Origin: Algoriphagus sp.
GTDB lineage: Bacteria; Bacteroidota; Bacteroidia; Cytophagales; Cyclobacteriaceae
NCBI GenBank assembly: GCA_023653075.1
Contig: JAMNXQ010000006.1
Span: 1-64,000, forward strand
Reading direction: 5' to 3'
Length of the DNA stretch: 64,000 bases
Under the pieces are notes generated by a model. That model had not been told where the DNA came from, did not search any database, and saw only the letters and a list, made by a program, of their open reading frames with translations. The translations under genes and the position numbers were made by a program. Positions 1 to 9,791 of this stretch are shown here, piece after piece. The number at the start of each line of letters is the position of its first letter. The stretch's first letter is position 1.

Positions 1-84
1 AGCTTGAAGTACTTTTGATTCATTTGGATTAGTTCTCAGGTTTTAAAAATAAGCCTTACTTTTGCCAAAATACTAAAATTTCTA

Positions 85-861
85 ATGGCTACCTATACAA
101 CGGAAATTGCTTCAGATAAGTTGATTAGTGACAATCCCATTCATCAACGCTTATTGAAAGCCTATATTGCTGCCAAGCCATGGGTCTCTGGAAATTTGCT
201 AGAGATCGGTTGTGGAGAAGGAAGGGGTGTGGAGGAATTATTGCCTCATGCGGAACAGTACCTAGGCTTGGATAAAATTGGTGAAGTGATTCAAACCCTC
301 CAAAGCAAATACCCAGGCATTGAATTCAAACAAGCAGTGATTCCACCCTTTGAAGGAATTGTCGACGATACTTACGATACCATTGTAAGTTTTCAAGTGA
401 TCGAACATATCGCTAACGATCGACTTTTTCTACAAGAGATTTACCGAATGTTGAAGCCTGGCGGAAAAGCAATTATTTCTACCCCAAACAATACCCATAC
501 GCTTTCTCGAAATCCATGGCACGAACGGGAGTATGTGCCCCAGCAGCTTATCGATTTGGCAAAGCTAATTTTTGACCGCATCGAAGCCAAAGGAATTGGA
601 GGGAATGACAAAGTATGGACCTATCACGAAGCCAACCGCAAGTCTGTCCAAAAAATCATGCGATTTGATGTGCTTGACCTTCAGCACAAATTGCCTAATT
701 CCGTATTGAGATGGCCTTACGAATTCCTGAACCGTATCAATCGGAATCGCCTGCATCGTAGTCAAGGCACATCGGTGGTAGAAATTTCCCATGAAGATTA
801 CCTCCTGGTAGAAGATCCCAAGGATGGACTCGATTTATTTTATATCCTTTGGAAGAAGTAA
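85..861 (+). CDS. class I SAM-dependent methyltransferase
   Basis: 258 aa; LLEIGCGEGRG motif I, SFQVIEHI, LKPGGKAIISTPN. Confidence 0.85.
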   Translation: MATYTTEIASDKLISDNPIHQRLLKAYIAAKPWVSGNLLEIGCGEGRGVEELLPHAEQYLGLDKIGEVIQTLQSKYPGIEFKQAVIPPFEGIVDDTYDTIVSFQVIEHIANDRLFLQEIYRMLKPGGKAIISTPNNTHTLSRNPWHEREYVPQQLIDLAKLIFDRIEAKGIGGNDKVWTYHEANRKSVQKIMRFDVLDLQHKLPNSVLRWPYEFLNRINRNRLHRSQGTSVVEISHEDYLLVEDPKDGLDLFYILWKK

Positions 862-950
862 ATCGTCGATAGACGACTGTCCACGGTCCACTGCTCGCTG
901 ACTTGAACTTCAAAATTCATCCCTATCCTATTTGGTGATAGCAGCTAACG
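861..950 (+). repeat. partial copy of dispersed intergenic repeat (same family as 4607-4752)
   Basis: aatcgtcgatagacgactgtccacggtccactgctcgctgacttgaacttcaaa resembles the core of the copy at 4661-4710; termini absent. Confidence 0.6.
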
Positions 951-967
951 ATAAAAATTAAATCCAT

Positions 968-1006
968 AAAAAAGGCCGGCAGAATTAATTCTGCTGGCCT
1001 TTTTTT
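968..1006. terminator. bidirectional intrinsic terminator between convergent genes
   Basis: aaaaaggccggcagaatt/aattctgctggcctttttt stem with flanking A and T tracts. Confidence 0.8.
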
Positions 1007-1081
1007 AATGTATCTTCAGGACTTTGAGCCAAAGTAACTAAAGGAGAAGTTCTATTTACTGAGCCGTGGACCAGTGTTCAA

Positions 1082-4078
1082 TTACCTTTTTCTGAGGGTA
1101 CTAGGCTCCTCACTTTCTTGACCAATTAAACTTTCCAAACGTTTCTTCAAGTCTATCGCTTTTTCTTGGTAGCCTCGCTCTTCCAATAGGGGGATAAAAT
1201 ACTTGATCATCTCAATGGAAACGAGCAATTCTCTATCGTAGCCCAGCTCATTTTCGGTATAATAGGCGATCATCTCCAAGGAGCGCTTCGAAATTTTATC
1301 CACAATTTCCAATGCTTTTTCATCTTCCCCAACCTCAAAAAATAGGGGAACAGATTGTCCACTGCTCAGATCGTAAGGAACAGCCTTGTCAGGAATCGTT
1401 GCCAATCCAAAATTAAGAAGCTTGGCAGCATCTTCCATTCGATTTTCGTCCAGAAGTGCTAAGGCTATGGAATTGAGCGCACTTCTATGGTTGGAAGTAA
1501 ATCTTCGGTACTCTTCATCCAAGTACACATCAGGATCATTCATGCCTCTAAAGGCAAAGTTTTCCATGTAATTCTTCAGTGCTAAATCGGTGTTTACCAA
1601 CTCCTCACGAAGGCTTTCGGGCTTGCTAATGGGAAGCAAGCGATAGGTCAAGCCTTCCATGACTACATGCTCACTGATATTAAGGCCTATAGTCGATAGG
1701 GAGGTATTGTTGAAGTAGATAGGTCTTTCCCAATTGTTGCTCACAATCAAATCCAAAAGCATCAAGGTTCCTTTGGTTACATAATTTCCACTGACCTGCA
1801 GGTTCATCTGGGAAACAAATAGATTCTTGAATTGTGCTGGAACGATTTCATCATTTGCTAAGAAACTGCTGTCCACCTCCAAAATCAAATTTCGGGAAGG
1901 TACCATGTTGATCACGGTTTTTCCTGAAGTCTTCATCTGGAGCAATTCCGAACCGCTATTGATCAGATTGAGGTATTCCTTTGCAGAAATGGCATTCAGT
2001 CCTTCTTTTTCCATGACATAAAGCACGTCATTGGTGCCTTTTTGATAGCGCTGTGGTGCCAGTGAGAAAGGAAGCTTCTCGGATTCATTGATCTGTCGGG
2101 TCATTTGCTCCACATACCAGTCAGTATCAAAGTAACTCAATACGACTACGCGCACATCCGTCCGGAAATTTTCCACCTCCTGTACATACCAAAGCGGGAA
2201 GGTATCATTATCACCACCCGTGAATAGGATTGCATTTGGTGCACAAGATGCCAAGAAATTCCGAGCTGCATCCACAGAAAAATACCTGCCCTTACGGTTG
2301 TGGTCGTCCCAGTTTTCGGAGGCCATCAAGCCCGCAATAGGCAAGGTTAGCAGTGTGGCAGCCAATCCTGCTGTCGCTAGGTTTTTAGTAAACTTGTTGA
2401 GTCCATGTGCTAGGGCTAAGGCTCCTAATCCAATCCAAATCGCAAAGGCATAAAAGCTACCCACGTAAATGTAATCTCGTTCTCTAGGTTCGATGGGAGG
2501 GGAGTTGAGGTAGAGCACCAGCACCACACCCATCATCAAGAAGAGCATCAAATTCACATAAAAGTACTTTTGGTCTTTCTTTGCTTGGAAGAAAAAGCCA
2601 ACTAACCCTAAGATCAAGGGCAGCATGAGGTAATTGTTGTGTGCTTTATTTTCCTTGATGTAATCTGGGAAGTTGTCCGAAAGGGCATCCCCGAGGCCTA
2701 TCCAATTCGCATCTGAAAAGTCACTTTCTCGACCAGAGAAGTTCCACAGAAAGTAGCGCCAGTACATGTGACCGAGCTGGTGGCTAAATAGGAAATACAA
2801 GTTGTCCCCAAAGGTAGGTTCTTGCCCTTCTTTCAAGCCCAATTTGGCACGGTAAATCCGTTTGTGACTTTCTTGGGTAGAATAAATACGCGGAAGAATG
2901 GTTGTTTTTTCTGGGTCGTAGGTATTCTTTAAATCATAGTCTACAATCTCATAAGAATTTTTGCCCTTCATGTAGATGGGGTCTCCCTCTTCTTGATCAG
3001 TCAACGAGGCGGTGAAATATTGGCCGTGCAGCAGGGGTCTGTAGCCGTACTGCTCTCGCTTCAAATAAGAGACGTAGCTTATGATGTCCTTTGGTGCGTT
3101 TTCATTGATAACCGGGTCCTGATTGGCCCGCACCACAATCAATGCATAGCTTCCATATCCGATTAGAATAAAGGTGAGGGAAAGCAAAATGGTGTTGAAG
3201 ACCGCCATTTCTCTTTGGATAGAAATTCGGAATGCCACCACGAGCGCACTTACAACTAGCAATCCAAAAAATACGATTCCAGATCCAAAAGGTAATCCTA
3301 AAGTGTTGACCATCCAGATTTCCATCGAACCAGCAAGGCTTGGAAGTCCAGGGATGATGAGATTGTTGATGATGATCAAGGCTACACCACCCAGGAACAT
3401 GGCGAAAATTGAACCTTTAATAGTAGGTTTGGGGTACTTTTTAAAGTAATAAATGAGGGCTAAGGCTGGGAGGGTAACCAAGTTGAGCAAGTGAACCCCG
3501 ATAGAAAGGCCCACCAAATAGGCAATAAATACCAGCCATCTGTTTTCTTCTTTAGGGTCTCGGATGACATCCCACTTCAAAAAAGCCCAAATCACAATGG
3601 CCGTAAAGAAGGAGGACATGGCATATACTTCTGCTTCAACTGCAGAAAACCAGAAACTATCCGAAAAGGTATACACCAAAGAGCCAACCAATCCTGCTCC
3701 CATTAAAACGATGGTCTGGCCCTTGGTTTCTTCACCTTCTACTACAGTAAAGAGGCGCTTGCCCATCAAAGTAATTGACCAGAAGAGGAATAGAATGGTA
3801 AAACCAGAGAAAAGAGCACTCCCAATATTCATCCAATAGGCCACCTGCAAGGGGTCACCAAGGGCTAGAAAGCCAAACATGCGGTAGACCAAGAGCATAA
3901 AAGGGGCTCCAGGAGGATGGGGTACCTGCAATTTGTAAGAAACGGCCACAAACTCTCCTGGATCCCAAAAACTAGCCGTTTGCTCAACGGTAAGAACGTA
4001 AACGAGCGTAGAAATGGCGAATACGAGCCAGCCACTAAGGTTATTGATTTGCTTGTAAGTGAGCATTAATTCGGTCAA
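1082..4078 (-). CDS. DUF2723 family multi-TM membrane protein (TMEM260-like)
   Basis: 998 aa; WDPGEFVAVSYKLQVPHPPGAPFMLL N-terminus, about 12 hydrophobic segments, C-terminal helical repeat region. Confidence 0.85.
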   Translation of the reverse strand: MTELMLTYKQINNLSGWLVFAISTLVYVLTVEQTASFWDPGEFVAVSYKLQVPHPPGAPFMLLVYRMFGFLALGDPLQVAYWMNIGSALFSGFTILFLFWSITLMGKRLFTVVEGEETKGQTIVLMGAGLVGSLVYTFSDSFWFSAVEAEVYAMSSFFTAIVIWAFLKWDVIRDPKEENRWLVFIAYLVGLSIGVHLLNLVTLPALALIYYFKKYPKPTIKGSIFAMFLGGVALIIINNLIIPGLPSLAGSMEIWMVNTLGLPFGSGIVFFGLLVVSALVVAFRISIQREMAVFNTILLSLTFILIGYGSYALIVVRANQDPVINENAPKDIISYVSYLKREQYGYRPLLHGQYFTASLTDQEEGDPIYMKGKNSYEIVDYDLKNTYDPEKTTILPRIYSTQESHKRIYRAKLGLKEGQEPTFGDNLYFLFSHQLGHMYWRYFLWNFSGRESDFSDANWIGLGDALSDNFPDYIKENKAHNNYLMLPLILGLVGFFFQAKKDQKYFYVNLMLFLMMGVVLVLYLNSPPIEPRERDYIYVGSFYAFAIWIGLGALALAHGLNKFTKNLATAGLAATLLTLPIAGLMASENWDDHNRKGRYFSVDAARNFLASCAPNAILFTGGDNDTFPLWYVQEVENFRTDVRVVVLSYFDTDWYVEQMTRQINESEKLPFSLAPQRYQKGTNDVLYVMEKEGLNAISAKEYLNLINSGSELLQMKTSGKTVINMVPSRNLILEVDSSFLANDEIVPAQFKNLFVSQMNLQVSGNYVTKGTLMLLDLIVSNNWERPIYFNNTSLSTIGLNISEHVVMEGLTYRLLPISKPESLREELVNTDLALKNYMENFAFRGMNDPDVYLDEEYRRFTSNHRSALNSIALALLDENRMEDAAKLLNFGLATIPDKAVPYDLSSGQSVPLFFEVGEDEKALEIVDKISKRSLEMIAYYTENELGYDRELLVSIEMIKYFIPLLEERGYQEKAIDLKKRLESLIGQESEEPSTLRKR

Positions 4079-4234
4079 TTAGAACTACGAAACTATGAAA
4101 TTTTAGACCAACTCGGGAATTTTTGAAATTTTTAACCTCCTAAAACCCATCCATCTTGGTCTTGTGACAAAGATTACTGTTAGTTCCTAGGGCTACATCG
4201 TAGTTTTGTAAGGTAATTGGAAAATTAAACCAAC

Positions 4235-4555
4235 ATGCTTCCACAAACTAAAACATTTCAAGAACTGATCGAAGGGGATACCCCGGTATTGGTTGATTTC
4301 TTTGCCGAATGGTGTGGGCCATGCAAAATGATGCAACCCATTTTGGAGGATACCTCCAAGCAATTGGGCGGTAAAGTAAAAATTCTAAAAGTGGATGTAG
4401 ATAAAAATCCACTGGCAGCAAGTAAGTTTCAAGTGAGAGGAGTTCCTACGCTTGTTTTATTTTCAAAAGGAAAAATGGTATGGCGGCAGTCAGGAGTAGT
4501 TCCTACCCACCAGCTGGTACAAATCATAAAAAATAGGGTTTTGGCTAAAGCTTAA
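4235..4555 (+). CDS. thioredoxin
   Basis: 106 aa; VDFFAEWCGPCKMMQP, GVPTLVLF. Confidence 0.95.
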   Translation: MLPQTKTFQELIEGDTPVLVDFFAEWCGPCKMMQPILEDTSKQLGGKVKILKVDVDKNPLAASKFQVRGVPTLVLFSKGKMVWRQSGVVPTHQLVQIIKNRVLAKA

Positions 4556-4606
4556 GTTCATGTGACAAAAGTCATTTAACTTAAAAAAGTCAACTTTTAA
4601 TTTTAT

Positions 4607-4752
4607 GATTATCCGCAATCACTCCAGTAGCTTAAAACATCCTTGAATTTCTGTGGATAATCGTCGACAGACGACTGTCCACAGACCACAGCTCACCTAA
4701 AGGAACTTCAAACCTTACTTTTCTTTGGGTACTGGTAACAAAGCGGATAATC
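4607..4752 (+). repeat. 146-bp intergenic repeat with 10-bp perfect inverted termini, copy A
   Basis: Begins GATTATCCGC (4607-4616), ends GCGGATAATC (4743-4752); interior similar to 7405-7550. Confidence 0.8.
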
Positions 4753-4799
4753 AGTTTTATTTTTACTAAAACTATTGAAAACACTACAAGAAAATAGAT

Positions 4800-6221
4800 A
4801 TGAAAATCGAACAAATCTACACCGGATGTTTGGCACAAGGTGCCTACTACATTGAATCAGACGGAGAGGCAGCAATCATTGATCCACTTCGTGAGGTGCA
4901 GCCTTACATCGAAAAAGCGGCACGTAGAAATGCGAAGATCAAGTATGTGTTTGAGACGCACTTTCATGCGGATTTCGTGTCTGGCCACAAGGATTTGGCA
5001 GCTAAAACCGGCGCCAAAATTGTATACGGTCCAACCGGAATGAAGATGGGATATGATGCCATAACTGCAGAAGATAATCAAGAATTTACATTAGGAAAGA
5101 CTAAAATCAAAGTAATTCATACACCTGGCCACACCACAGAATCCGTTTGTTACTTAGTGACTAACGAAGAAGGAAAAGAGGAGGCTATTTTCACGGGAGA
5201 TACCCTGTTTATCGGTGATGTGGGACGTCCAGATCTTGCACAGAAAGTGGTAAAAGACCTTACACAGGAGAACTTGGCTGGTTTCCTTTATGATTCGTTG
5301 AGAAACAAATTATTGCCTCTTTCGGATGATTTAATTGTATATCCAGCTCACGGAGCAGGTTCAGCATGTGGCAAAAACATGAGCAAGGAAACCTCCGACA
5401 CCTTGGGCAACCAAAAGAAGGTCAACTATGCCTTGCAACCAATGACCAAAGAAGCGTTTATCAAGGAAGTATTGCATGGCCTTACACCTCCTCCCGCATA
5501 TTTCCCACAAAACGTGATGATGAACATCCAAGGATACGATAGCATTGATTTGGTATTGGAAAGAGGAGTGAAACCCCTGAGTCCAGCAGAATTTGAGGCT
5601 GCAGCGAATGAAAGGTCTGCTTTGATTTTGGATACTCGCAATGCGCAAGAATTTGCGAAAGGATTTGTTCCAAACTCCATCAACATCGGGATCGATGGGA
5701 GCTTTGCCGTTTGGGTTGGGGCGATGATTCCGGATTTGAAGCAGGAGATTTTGGTTGTAGCAGAAGAGGGTAGAGAAGAAGAAGTGATTACTCGATTGGC
5801 TCGCGTAGGGTACGACTACGCAATCGGGTACCTAGCGGGTGGATTTAATGCTTGGAAAAACGACGGCAGAGAAGTGGATTCCATCAACTCCATTACCGTA
5901 GATGAACTAGCAAAGATCAAAGAAGGGGATCCAAGTATCCACATTCTTGATGTACGGAAAAATTCAGAATACCTTTCTGAGCATGTGTTAGGAGCTGAAA
6001 ACGCTCCTTTAGATTACATCAATGATAGCATGTTGAAGGTAGATAAAAACAAAACCTACTACGTACATTGTGCGGGTGGCTATCGATCCATGATATTCGT
6101 TTCCACCTTGAAAGCTAGAGGATATGAAAACCTAATTGATTTGGCTGGAGGCTTTAAGGCAATCAAAGAATCAGAAAAGATGGAAGTATCTGCTTACGTT
6201 TGTCCAAGCACCTTACTTTAA
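4800..6221 (+). CDS. CstB-like persulfide dioxygenase: MBL-fold domain, degenerate rhodanese, active rhodanese
   Basis: 473 aa; ETHFHADFVSGH, HTPGHT, TGDTLFIGDVGRPDL; first rhodanese lacks active-site Cys (VAEEGRE), second has VHCAGGYRS. Confidence 0.9.
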   Translation: MKIEQIYTGCLAQGAYYIESDGEAAIIDPLREVQPYIEKAARRNAKIKYVFETHFHADFVSGHKDLAAKTGAKIVYGPTGMKMGYDAITAEDNQEFTLGKTKIKVIHTPGHTTESVCYLVTNEEGKEEAIFTGDTLFIGDVGRPDLAQKVVKDLTQENLAGFLYDSLRNKLLPLSDDLIVYPAHGAGSACGKNMSKETSDTLGNQKKVNYALQPMTKEAFIKEVLHGLTPPPAYFPQNVMMNIQGYDSIDLVLERGVKPLSPAEFEAAANERSALILDTRNAQEFAKGFVPNSINIGIDGSFAVWVGAMIPDLKQEILVVAEEGREEEVITRLARVGYDYAIGYLAGGFNAWKNDGREVDSINSITVDELAKIKEGDPSIHILDVRKNSEYLSEHVLGAENAPLDYINDSMLKVDKNKTYYVHCAGGYRSMIFVSTLKARGYENLIDLAGGFKAIKESEKMEVSAYVCPSTLL

Positions 6222-6281
6222 ATTTGACTAACTTGGGTGTAAAGACTTAAAAAGATTTTAACAAAAAAGCAGTAACTTCTT

Positions 6282-6863
6282 ATGAATCAATTTATTGAAT
6301 GGGTGTCCCAGCCTTGGCCATGGTACGTGGCAGGACCCATGATCGGGCTTACGGTTCCTGCATTACTCGTCTTAGGTAACAAAGCCTTTGGGATTTCTTC
6401 GTCCTTGCGCCACATCTGCGCTGCCTGCGTTCCTTCAGGAATTCCTTTTTTTACTTACAATTGGAAGAGAGAAATCTGGAACCTTCTTTTTGTTTTAGGA
6501 ACTGCTATTGGTGGTTTCATTGCGATGAATTTTCTAGCTAATCCAGAAACTATTGTGATTTCAGAAGCCACTCAAGCGGATTTGACAGCTTTGGGAATTA
6601 CAAACTTCACGGATTTAATGCCAGTAGAAATTTTCAATTGGAATACAGTCTTCACGGGAAAGGCTGTTTTATTCTTTGTAATCGGAGGCTTTCTTGTTGG
6701 GTTTGGAACTCGCTATGCAGGAGGCTGTACCTCCGGTCATGCCATCATGGGGATCAGTGCATTGCAGTGGCCGTCTCTAGTAGCGACCATTTTCTTTATG
6801 GTGGGTGGGTTTTTCATGACCCATGTATTGCTTGAGCCTTTAATGAAATTAGTAGGATTTTAA
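6282..6863 (+). CDS. YeeE/YedE family half-transporter
   Basis: 193 aa membrane protein; [18 protein letters not shown] motif. Confidence 0.88.
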   Translation: MNQFIEWVSQPWPWYVAGPMIGLTVPALLVLGNKAFGISSSLRHICAACVPSGIPFFTYNWKREIWNLLFVLGTAIGGFIAMNFLANPETIVISEATQADLTALGITNFTDLMPVEIFNWNTVFTGKAVLFFVIGGFLVGFGTRYAGGCTSGHAIMGISALQWPSLVATIFFMVGGFFMTHVLLEPLMKLVGF

Positions 6864-6875
6864 TCGCTGGAACCC

Positions 6876-7370
6876 ATGACAACAAATCAATCAAAAATGG
6901 ATTCAGCAGTGGATCCAAATTGCGTAGCTCCTAATTCGAGCCAGACCCAAGACAAAGGCTTTGCCTTGTTGAAGTATGTCATTATTGGTATTGTTTTCGG
7001 AATTGTATTCGTGAAAGCAGAAATTATTTCTTGGTTCAGAATTCAAGAAATGTTCCGCCTTCAGTCTTTTCACATGTATGGAGTGATCGGTTCTGCCATC
7101 CTTACCGGCATCATTTCTATTCAGCTTATTAAACGTCTGAATATCAAATCCATTCATGGAGAAACCATAAATATCCCTACCAAAGTCTTTAAAAAAGGAC
7201 AACTTATCGGTGGCTTTATTTTCGGTTTGGGATGGGCTATTACAGGAGCATGTCCTGGTCCTCTTTTTGCTCAAATTGGTAGCGGGTATACGGTAGTTCT
7301 GGTGACCCTAATCTCAGCTTTGGCAGGAACTTGGGTGTATGGAAGATTTGAGAAATATTTTCCGAATTAA
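6876..7370 (+). CDS. YeeE/YedE family half-transporter, second subunit
   Basis: 164 aa; GFIFGLGWAITGACPGPLFAQIG motif; 12 nt downstream of the first half. Confidence 0.88.
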   Translation: MTTNQSKMDSAVDPNCVAPNSSQTQDKGFALLKYVIIGIVFGIVFVKAEIISWFRIQEMFRLQSFHMYGVIGSAILTGIISIQLIKRLNIKSIHGETINIPTKVFKKGQLIGGFIFGLGWAITGACPGPLFAQIGSGYTVVLVTLISALAGTWVYGRFEKYFPN

Positions 7371-7404
7371 AGGAGCAGGAGCTTAGATTAAAAATTTTCA
7401 ATTT

Positions 7405-7550
7405 GATTATCCGCAATCATGCCAGTAGCTCAGCTCGACTATTTAAAACATGCGGATAATCGTTGACAGACCACAGCCAACGGTCCACAGCTCATCTAAT
7501 TGAACCGCAAACCTTTTTTTCTATGGTTAGTGGTGAAAAAGCGGATAATC
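7405..7550 (+). repeat. 146-bp intergenic repeat with 10-bp perfect inverted termini, copy B
   Basis: GATTATCCGC (7405-7414) ... GCGGATAATC (7541-7550), extra internal GCGGATAATC at 7452-7461; same orientation and length as copy A. Confidence 0.8.
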
Positions 7551-7591
7551 AAAATTTTCAAAATGCCACTTTTTCAAAAAGATGACATTTT

Positions 7592-7672
7592 TTAATCGAA
7601 CACTTTTTTAATAATGAATCGTATAAAAATGATAATGGTGAGCAATATAACCCCTACAATGACAAATTCCAT
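7592..7672 (-). CDS. candidate 26-aa single-TM microprotein
   Basis: Reverse strand reads MEFVIVGVILLTIIIFIRFIIKKVFD*; hydrophobic helix plus basic tail; below the ORF-track cutoff. Confidence 0.4.
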   Translation of the reverse strand: MEFVIVGVILLTIIIFIRFIIKKVFD

Positions 7673-7792
7673 AGTTGTAATTTTTGGTTCAACACCGCAT
7701 AGTGGGGAATAGTTTTAGGCGTTCAGAGATTGAACCTCTTTTTCTTTTGCTTTCTCTGTACATTTGCTCCGTTTTAAGGCAAGATAGTCTAC

Positions 7793-8959
7793 ATGAATTA
7801 CCTTTCTAAACGTCGAATTGCTCTCGGGGCCATGTTTTTCTTTATGGGCATTTGCTTTGCAAGTTGGGCCGCTCGAATTCCTGATATACAAACCAAGTTT
7901 CAACTTTCTGAAGGGGAATTAGGGACCTTATTACTTTGCCTTCCAATTGGCTCCATGCTGGGCTTGCCTATTGCAGGCTGGTCCGTACATCATTACGGGA
8001 GTCGAATTGTTATTTTGATTTGCAGTTTTGCCTATGCTTTGACTTTGCCCTTGATTGGGTTGGCACCTAGTATTTGGGTTATCGTTCCTGTTTTAGCCAG
8101 CTTTGGACTTTTGGGAAATATCATGAATATCTCCTTAAATACCCAAGCCCTGGGCCTGGAAGATCAGCTCGGTAAAAGTATTTTGGCTTCCTTTCATGGC
8201 CTATGGAGTATGGCTGGTTTTACAGGTGCAGGAATTGGTGCAGGGATGATTTTCCTTCAATTTTCTCCAGCGGCTCATTATGGGGTTGTTGCTCTCCTTT
8301 CGGTGGTGCTTATTCTTTTTTCACAAAAATATGTGATTAAGGACAAGCGAGAAGAGACTGAATCAGGAGGGTTGGTGCTCAAAAAGCCTGATCAATTGTT
8401 GCTCCGCGTAGGACTAATTGCATTTCTGGGAATGATGGCTGAAGGATGCATGTTTGATTGGAGTGGGGTATACTTTAAAAAAATTGTGGAGGCTGAACCG
8501 GCCCGGGTGTCTGCTGGTTATGTGTGGTTTATGGGAGCAATGGCTGCCGGAAGATTTGTGACCGATAAGGCGACCAACCGCTATGGAAAATTACCCATCC
8601 TACAAGTGAGTGGAGTCTTGATTTTTATAGGCTTGTTGCTGGCTGTCCTTCTTCCAAACCTTTACACGGCTGCATTTGGATTTTTACTGGTTGGTTTTGG
8701 AGTTGCCTCTATCGTGCCCGTGGCCTATGGAATTGCTGGAAGATCTAAGTTGTATAGCCCAAGTGTTGCCTTAGCCTTGGTGTCTACCCTTTCCTTTTTT
8801 GGATTTTTAATTGGCCCTCCAGTCATTGGATTTATTGCTGAACTGTTTAACCTGAAGGTTTCCTTTGCGCTCATTGCTTTGAATGGAATTGGGATTTTAG
8901 TCTTGAGTAGTTTTGGTAAGCAGGTATTCTATGCTCAAGAAAGCCCTTCAGGAACATGA
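7793..8959 (+). CDS. MFS transporter (sugar/fucose permease-like)
   Basis: 388 aa, about 12 TM; FFFMGICFASWAARIPDIQ. Confidence 0.85.
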   Translation: MNYLSKRRIALGAMFFFMGICFASWAARIPDIQTKFQLSEGELGTLLLCLPIGSMLGLPIAGWSVHHYGSRIVILICSFAYALTLPLIGLAPSIWVIVPVLASFGLLGNIMNISLNTQALGLEDQLGKSILASFHGLWSMAGFTGAGIGAGMIFLQFSPAAHYGVVALLSVVLILFSQKYVIKDKREETESGGLVLKKPDQLLLRVGLIAFLGMMAEGCMFDWSGVYFKKIVEAEPARVSAGYVWFMGAMAAGRFVTDKATNRYGKLPILQVSGVLIFIGLLLAVLLPNLYTAAFGFLLVGFGVASIVPVAYGIAGRSKLYSPSVALALVSTLSFFGFLIGPPVIGFIAELFNLKVSFALIALNGIGILVLSSFGKQVFYAQESPSGT

Positions 8960-9678
8960 GCTTGCCTGAGAATTTTCAATTTGAAAAATCGTTTGAAGTT
9001 GGTGCTTTTCAGGTACATCCCAATGGAAACCTAAGTTTACATGCTTTGGCTGATCTTTTCCAAGAAATTGCTTGGAAACATGCGGATTCTCAAGGGTTTG
9101 GTAGGAATTTACTAGATCAACAGTTGATGTGGGTGCTTTCACGATTGGAAATAAAAGTAAGCCAATTTCCCCGCTGGGGAGATTCCCTTCGAATTTTCAC
9201 GGGTGGGAGAGGACAGGCTGGAGCTTTTGCATTCCGGGAGTTTTTGGTGTGGGATCAACACGAAGGGGTAGTGGCTCGAGCCATGTCTTCTTGGCTACTG
9301 GTTCATATCGAGAAAAAAAGAATTCTCAAGCCAGAATCTGTACTTCCTAATTCTCTTTTCGATCCTCAGGCGGCACCTGCTTGGCAGCCTGCCAAATTGG
9401 AGGCTTTAGGTCCAAAAATTGCCTGTAGTATCATTCAGGTACAGCATTCAGACTTGGACTTGTACAACCATGTCAACCATACCAGTTACATCCGATGGGT
9501 GGAAAATAGTGTTGCAGATCGTGGCCTTTTTCCCAACTCAATTTCGGTTAATTATTTAGCAGAGTGCAAAGGTTTGGATGAGGTCAGTTTAACCCTGATC
9601 GGAGATGATTCCTCCCCATTCATCCAAGGCAGGGTGGAGGGTAAATTGGTTTTTGAAGCCCAGGTAAATTTTGAATAG
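8956..9678 (+). CDS. acyl-ACP thioesterase
   Basis: 240 aa; hotdog-fold motifs VLSRLEIKVSQFPRWGD, DLDLYNHVNHTSYIRWVEN; ATGA overlap with upstream gene. Confidence 0.85.
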   Translation: MSLPENFQFEKSFEVGAFQVHPNGNLSLHALADLFQEIAWKHADSQGFGRNLLDQQLMWVLSRLEIKVSQFPRWGDSLRIFTGGRGQAGAFAFREFLVWDQHEGVVARAMSSWLLVHIEKKRILKPESVLPNSLFDPQAAPAWQPAKLEALGPKIACSIIQVQHSDLDLYNHVNHTSYIRWVENSVADRGLFPNSISVNYLAECKGLDEVSLTLIGDDSSPFIQGRVEGKLVFEAQVNFE

Positions 9679-9743
9679 CCCTATTTTAAAAGCTTTTGAT
9701 CTGGAAAACTTGTTAGTTGGGTGACCGTAGTCACTGGAAGTAA

Positions 9744-9773
9744 TTGGGGTTCTAGCCCAACTTTGTATCTTTC
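9744..9773 (+). promoter_or_regulatory. Bacteroidetes-type promoter upstream of the TsdA-like gene
   Basis: TTG (9744-9746), 19-bp spacer, TATCTTTC (9766-9773). Confidence 0.5.
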
Positions 9774-9791
9774 TCACAGAATCTGATTCGG

